Shown one piece after another: positions 38,363 to 41,482 of a stretch of DNA of 41,482 nt. The stretch is from positions 1-41,482 of the IMG/VR virus record IMGVR_UViG_3300035459_000040. One strand, given 5' to 3'. The notes beneath the pieces were generated by a model. The model had not been told where the DNA came from, did not search any database, and worked only from the letters and a program-made list of their open reading frames with translations. The first letter of the stretch is position 1. Every line of letters begins with the position of its first letter. The position numbers and the translations under genes are program-made. The DNA comes from a virus.

Positions 38363-38495
38363 TTTTAACATCCCGTTCTTGGAACGCGTTGCGGAGATCA
38401 CGGCAAGCGATGTCTAATCCGATAACAATTCCGAGCAAAAAACTCAAAAGAGCGACGAAAAGAAAGCATATTACCAACAGTGTGAGAGTTGTCAT
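38358..38495 (-). CDS. Small single-span membrane protein
   Basis: 45 residues starting MTTLTLLVICFLFVALLSFL, essentially one membrane segment of about 25 residues and a polar tail ending ERDVKI. A strong ribosome site (GGAGGAAG) precedes ATG 38495, which overlaps the previous stop by ATGA. It is the last gene before the terminator. No function recognised. Confidence 0.6.
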   Translation of the reverse strand: MTTLTLLVICFLFVALLSFLLGIVIGLDIACRDLRNAFQERDVKI

Positions 38496-38710
38496 TTGAC
38501 TTCCTCCAGTGCATGTCGTTGTTCCGTTGTCAGGCCGTAGCCCTTGTAGGTCGCGATCAGACGAATCGTGTCGTGACGCAAGCACCAACGCCGATTCTCT
38601 TCTGACTCAAAGATCGCGTCAACCGCCTGGGGACCGGTGAGCCCCCGACGCAATCCCTGCATATACATCGCGGCGATCTGCTTGTTCCTTTTCTCCCTGG
38701 CTTCTGACAT
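38492..38710 (-). CDS. Small hypothetical protein
   Basis: 72 residues: helical, basic N-terminus (MSEAREKRNKQIAAMYMQGL), then EENRRWCLRHDTIRLIATYK. It may be DNA-binding (TGPQAVDAIFE resembles a short HTH-like stretch), but no family is recognised. Coupled at both ends with its neighbours by one- or four-base overlaps. Confidence 0.52.
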   Translation of the reverse strand: MSEAREKRNKQIAAMYMQGLRRGLTGPQAVDAIFESEENRRWCLRHDTIRLIATYKGYGLTTEQRHALEEVK

Positions 38711-38895
38711 CAGTCCTCCGGTTCAAATTGATTCCGCTTCAAATGGACCTTCTTCAGGTCCTTATGGTCCAGGAGTTCGACCTCATACATCCGGCCGAAG
38801 TCCTTTCCCTCTCGGCTTGCAACCTTGCCGTTGATCAGGCCGTGATAGTCGCCGCTATTGAGATGCGCGATTACACGTTGACGATCGTCCTCCAT
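38710..38895 (-). CDS. Small hypothetical protein
   Basis: 61 residues from ATG 38895 (AAGGATGG ribosome site): MEDDRQRVIAHLNSGDYHGL, then GKVASREGKDFGRMYEVELL. The pattern (GLINGKVASREG) suggests a small beta-barrel such as an SH3 or OB-like fold. Function unrecognised. It overlaps the next gene by one base. Confidence 0.5.
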   Translation of the reverse strand: MEDDRQRVIAHLNSGDYHGLINGKVASREGKDFGRMYEVELLDHKDLKKVHLKRNQFEPED

Positions 38896-38897
38896 TG

Positions 38898-39227
38898 CTA
38901 CCATCCTTCCGATTGCCGCAACTGCTTGTAGCTGTCGAAATCTCTGACGATGTGATATCGCCCTCCCGATTGCTTGACTGCTCGCTCGTGCATCTGTTGG
39001 TCTAGGCTTTGCTTGTCCTTCCCGGCCTTGACCTCCAGCTCGAGGTATCCTCCGCCCTTCAGGCAGCAGACGACATCGGCCGTCCCGATCGCTGAGCGGT
39101 CTTTATTCCTCCGGTAGCAGTGGCGCTCCTGGTCCCACACACCCAGAGTATTGTTGTTCCATGCCAAATGGCCCCTAGAGTTTAGATCGCTGATGATGAG
39201 CCGCTTGAGTAGGTTCGCTTCGGTCAA
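38898..39227 (-). CDS. VRR-NUC nuclease
   Basis: 109 residues from TTG 39227, which overlaps the preceding stop as TTGA and has GGGAGA upstream. The nuclease core is GTADVVCCLKGGGYLELEVK (D51, E65-x-K67) followed by Gln77 in the SLDQQ segment, the PD-(D/E)XK pattern of VRR-NUC proteins. These are structure-selective nucleases. In phages they act in recombination and resolution of DNA branches, which fits the SbcC/SbcD-type pair in this genome. Confidence 0.78.
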   Translation of the reverse strand: MTEANLLKRLIISDLNSRGHLAWNNNTLGVWDQERHCYRRNKDRSAIGTADVVCCLKGGGYLELEVKAGKDKQSLDQQMHERAVKQSGGRYHIVRDFDSYKQLRQSEGW

Positions 39228-39346
39228 TGGACAATCTCCCAGAGATGCCAGAGCAAGATTGCGACGAGATATAAAACCACAACCACGCCGATGATTGTGC
39301 CGACGATCCCACGCGGTAACTTCTCCGGAGTGCCGAGCTCGTTCAT
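39224..39346 (-). CDS. 40-residue membrane peptide
   Basis: Begins MNELGTPEKLPRGIVGTIIG, followed by one membrane span (about 15-32, VGTIIGVVVVLYLVAIL). ATGA-coupled to the ASCH gene and TTGA-coupled to the VRR-NUC gene. Function unknown. Confidence 0.52.
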   Translation of the reverse strand: MNELGTPEKLPRGIVGTIIGVVVVLYLVAILLWHLWEIVH

Positions 39347-39768
39347 CGCTTCCACTCCCATAGTCCAAGAGCGCCTTTTACCCCAACCGGCGGAGAGATG
39401 ATTTTGATCTGTGGAGCAAAGACCCAAGCGAACCGCCCGGGCGTATAGTCTCCAAAGGATATTTCCGTCTTCGATGCAACGACACTCTGCGTCGGAACTA
39501 CTTTGACAAGCTCTCTGATGCAGAGGACCGCCCCAAGGTTGAAGATGATGCTTCCTCGATCGTTCATCTGCAATTCGATACAATGGGATGCGAGAGTAGA
39601 GACTACATCGGGAGTCCTAAGAAATTCCACCGCCTGCCGTGGCATCGTCTTCGCCGCGTGAATCGCGATCAAGCCCCGATAGTTTGTTTTCCACGACCTT
39701 GTCTCGATGTTCTTTTCGCCGAGCATCATCAGCGTCGCCCAGGGTTCGGTGAGTGTGAGCGCTTTCAT
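39343..39768 (-). CDS. ASCH domain protein
   Basis: 141 residues. The ASCH signature appears at the N-terminus (LTEPWATLMMLGEKNIETRS) and continues YRGLIAIHAAKTMP, then GAVLCIRELVKV and PGRFAWVF. ASCH domains are PUA-like beta-barrels that bind RNA or modified bases and may act in RNA or nucleotide metabolism. In phages they occur in early operons as probable host-modifying proteins. No specific target can be read here. Confidence 0.8.
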   Translation of the reverse strand: MKALTLTEPWATLMMLGEKNIETRSWKTNYRGLIAIHAAKTMPRQAVEFLRTPDVVSTLASHCIELQMNDRGSIIFNLGAVLCIRELVKVVPTQSVVASKTEISFGDYTPGRFAWVFAPQIKIISPPVGVKGALGLWEWKR

Positions 39769-40059
39769 TGTTTACCCGCCGTGAGTTGCTTGAATCCTCC
39801 TGCCTTCAATCGCTCGAAAAGCGTTTGATCCTTCGCCGGATCATAGTAGTATGGCAGGAAGACCTCGACGACCTCAACTTGGTCGATCATGATCAGTGAG
39901 ATCTGCACGGAAACGGAATCGTAGAGCAACTTCCAAGCAGTCCGCTGTGCCTGCTCTCGAACGCGCTGCTCAGTTTCAGGCCTTGGCCTCTTCACTTCTT
40001 TCATCATCACGTCGAAGCACTTCTTCCGGAACGCTTGATGTATAGTTTTTCAGGTTCAT
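39765..40059 (-). pseudogene. Conserved phage gene with an internal deletion/frame change
   Basis: The first codons at 40059 (ATGA-coupled to the upstream gene) read MNLKNYTSSVP, the start of a widespread phage protein family, as I recall it, then the frame closes after 27 residues. A second frame (stop at 39765, ATG near 40004-40007) carries the family's C-terminal part: RPRPETEQRVREQAQRTAWK and VEVFLPYYYD...FERLKAGGF. About 60 central residues seem to be lost and the two ends lie in different frames. The downstream 79-81-residue frame may still be translated. Interpretation rests on the remembered family pattern. Confidence 0.55.
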
Positions 40060-40358
40060 CGTGGATGCCTCAATTGACCCTTTGGTTTATCGTGGTGGAC
40101 GTTGATCGAAGTATAGCCAGCGCCGCGCCACATGGCCTCGTAGATTCCTTCTACGAACGATAATTGCCCGGGTGTAAGACTCTCGCCACGCTTGAGCATT
40201 GCGTCGAAGTCCTTCGCGGCTTTCAGCTTCTCGAACCCGCCGCGGATGCGTAGGAGATATTCCTCGTTGACAAGAACCATGTCCAGTTGCACCCGGGCGG
40301 TCCCCATCGCCAGCTCTTCGCTTCTCTCGAAGCGATCGATTACTCGGTCAAGCGGCAT
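40056..40358 (-). CDS. Conserved small phage protein
   Basis: 100 residues from ATG 40358 with a GGAGGAAAA ribosome site. The end, RGESLTPGQLSFVEGIYEAM, matches a small family found in early regions of many phages, where a helical protein ends with a conserved LTPxQLxxVxxIYE. The N-terminal half is charged helical. Possible DNA-metabolism accessory; function unknown. Confidence 0.58.
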   Translation of the reverse strand: MPLDRVIDRFERSEELAMGTARVQLDMVLVNEEYLLRIRGGFEKLKAAKDFDAMLKRGESLTPGQLSFVEGIYEAMWRGAGYTSINVHHDKPKGQLRHPR

Positions 40359-40392
40359 CCCTGTTTTCCTCCGGGATGGAGAGCGGGCTATG

Positions 40393-40758
40393 CTAAGGAA
40401 GCTTCGGAGTTGCGTCGCTGACAACTTCTGCCTGCGTGAACGGAAGATCTTCCTGTAAGTCTTCTTGGGTCATGTCGACGACCTCGATCGTCTCCTTGGT
40501 ATCTGGACGAATGACCGACTTCTTTCCAGGCTCTGGGTAGTTGTAGACGATGTCGCACTGGATTTCTACATCCTCGAAGCCGCTGTTGTATTTGCTCCCC
40601 AGGAGCGTCATCTCCTCCCGCAGCGGGGTGATTCTCTTCTTCGCCGTTTCGATTGACTCGATCTCCAACACCTTGTCCGACATTTCTTTGCCGATTGCAA
40701 GCAGCTGTTCCTCACCGAGCTTCCTCTGTAGCCGGCGTGTTGTTGTCTGTGGACGCAT
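40393..40758 (-). CDS. Hypothetical early protein
   Basis: 121 residues: a charged helical N-terminus (RRLQRKLGEEQLLAIGKEMS) and a C-terminal section with VEIQCDIVYNYPEPGKKSVI and an acidic tail (EDLQEDLPFTQAE). A good GGAGGAGC ribosome site precedes the ATG. It follows the initiator gene after about 50 bases, in the same orientation. Function unrecognised. Confidence 0.55.
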   Translation of the reverse strand: MRPQTTTRRLQRKLGEEQLLAIGKEMSDKVLEIESIETAKKRITPLREEMTLLGSKYNSGFEDVEIQCDIVYNYPEPGKKSVIRPDTKETIEVVDMTQEDLQEDLPFTQAEVVSDATPKLP

Positions 40759-40807
40759 AGCTCCTCCTGTGGATAACTTGTGAATGAACTTCGATTGACT
40801 GCATAAC

Positions 40808-41482
40808 CTATCCTGTTTTGCTCAGTGATATTGTTTTGAGTTTCTCACATCCAGCGGCGTGGGCTTGGTACTGGTTGACGAACATCTTCTCCTTGCATCC
40901 TGGGCATAGAACCACCTTCGGCGCTGCTGGCACCTTGCCAAACTCGACCGCCTTTCTGAGCCACGTCCTCGCGGCTGCCCGCCAACTCACCATCTTGCGC
41001 GAGGCTCCCCTGGGGATCCAGTTGCGCGTCTCGTGGTGATCGAAGAACGCTGACGCCTCTTGAGAAAGCATCTGTTTCGCAAGGTCAGACCGGATCGTCG
41101 ACATATAATCGAATACTTCCCTCACTGATGACGGTTGCGATTCATCGGCTTGCGGCGTCTCTTTCTGCTTTATGCTTTGTACTTCATGCTTTGTACTCTC
41201 TATGGACCTCAAAACAGATTTGGAATTCTTACTATAAGTTCTAAGAAATTCTTGGAACTTCTCGGAATCCATCTCTTTGCTGGTCAATCTGAGATATTCA
41301 CTCTTTGTCCGCTTCGAGATCAGGTAGCTCTGATAATCGTCAAAGCGGTCCCGCTTGAGCATGAAGAAGTCGTTGCCTTCGAAGGGGAATCGGAAACCCA
41401 ACCCGGCGCCAATGATCTCGTCCAAGCAATGCTGAAGGTTGATCTTTTTGGGTGGGTTTGTGAGCTTGCCGAGCGTATAGAG
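40808..41482 (-). CDS. Replication initiator / replisome organizer, C-terminal part
   Basis: Continuation of the initiator whose start lies at 240. The window end cuts it in frame, because bases 41360-41482 repeat bases 1-123. The middle holds a low-complexity linker (ESTKHEVQSIKQKETPQADE) encoded by AT-rich, repeat-bearing DNA. The C-terminal part (VSWRAAARTWLRKAVEFGKV) resembles the tail of phage replisome organizers, ending in a small zinc-finger-like motif CPGC...H...C (CPGCKEKMFVNQYQAHAAGC). The structure suggests origin binding at the N-terminus and helicase recruitment at the C-terminus. Confidence 0.75.
   Translation of the reverse strand, partial: LYTLGKLTNPPKKINLQHCLDEIIGAGLGFRFPFEGNDFFMLKRDRFDDYQSYLISKRTKSEYLRLTSKEMDSEKFQEFLRTYSKNSKSVLRSIESTKHEVQSIKQKETPQADESQPSSVREVFDYMSTIRSDLAKQMLSQEASAFFDHHETRNWIPRGASRKMVSWRAAARTWLRKAVEFGKVPAAPKVVLCPGCKEKMFVNQYQAHAAGCEKLKTISLSKTG
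41172..41260. other. Candidate replication origin inside the initiator gene
   Basis: Two 12-base direct repeats (ATGCTTTGTACT at 41172-41183 and 41186-41197) and an imperfect 25-base palindrome (41236-41260, arms AAGTTC.AAGAA with one mismatch) lie in AT-rich DNA coding for the protein's linker. In lambda and relatives the origin iterons lie within the O gene at the same place. Only two repeats are seen, fewer than in lambda. Confidence 0.45.
41360..41482. repeat. Terminal direct repeat (circular-contig overlap), right copy
   Basis: An exact copy of bases 1-123. See the left copy. It should be trimmed for a non-redundant genome. Confidence 0.93.

Noticed and set aside
40808-41425. Separate 205-residue gene starting at TTG 41423-41425
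   Set aside because: The frame continues upstream across the contig join to a proper ATG at 240; the TTG is internal.
41360-41482. Biological direct terminal repeats (T7-type)
   Set aside because: The overlap is only 123 bases and lies inside a continuous gene; assembly closure of a circular or permuted molecule is simpler.

Overview
The window is a complete temperate tailed-phage genome of siphovirus type, assembled as a circle. Bases 1-123 are repeated exactly at 41360-41482, so the unit genome is 41,359 bp and the replication-initiator gene runs across the contig ends. The genome carries an HK97-type head, a Terminase_3/PBSX-like large terminase, a tail-tube protein, a tape measure of about 540 residues, a CI/Cro switch and a tRNA-derived attP. 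The host cannot be named. Strong Shine-Dalgarno sites (GGAGG) and canonical -35/-10 boxes (TTGACA/TATATT) argue against a typical Bacteroidota host. Signal peptides and a lipobox are present.

Layout. Almost everything is read on the minus strand as one polar programme. It starts at the cro promoter (11616-11644) and runs leftward through Cro, a CII-like regulator and an excisionase-like gene that is frameshifted. It continues through small membrane proteins, an SbcC/SbcD-type nuclease pair, an acyl-carrier-protein-like protein, a ParB-like protein, the C-terminal half of a DNA cytosine methyltransferase, an HTH protein, an HNH nuclease and the replication initiator. It then crosses the contig ends into small genes including ASCH and VRR-NUC proteins, down to a promoter/terminator module at 38217-38362. 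Late genes follow: HNH-AP2 nuclease, TerS, TerL, portal, MuF-type head protein, prohead protease, major capsid, a sialic-acid cassette, connectors, tail, lysis and attP. Only the repressor, a small secreted peptide, an integrase remnant and one endonuclease gene are on the plus strand.

The most striking object is in the head gene at 32874-34517. The MuF protein carries an in-frame intein (32910-33734) inserted at its conserved Asn-Cys-Arg-Cys motif. On the opposite strand, wholly inside the intein, lies a complete gene for an HTH plus Vsr-like (EDxHD-type) homing endonuclease (32970-33689), with its own candidate promoter and Shine-Dalgarno. The two frames are in exact codon register, each codon being the reverse complement of the other. 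The element therefore appears to encode protein splicing on one strand and DNA mobility on the other.

The second notable region is a six-gene cassette (26433-30718) between the capsid and connector genes: NanE, NeuB, NeuA, a methyltransferase, a GT8-like glycosyltransferase and a GT29/sialyltransferase-like protein. This is a near-complete route from an amino-sugar phosphate to a transferred sialic acid, perhaps for virion or host-surface glycosylation.

The lysogeny module looks eroded. The integrase lacks its N-terminal domain and has a break beside its first catalytic arginine, the excisionase-like gene is frameshifted, and the repressor's usual catalytic lysine position is an arginine. 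The attP, with its tRNA 3' end and arm-type repeats, is still recognisable.
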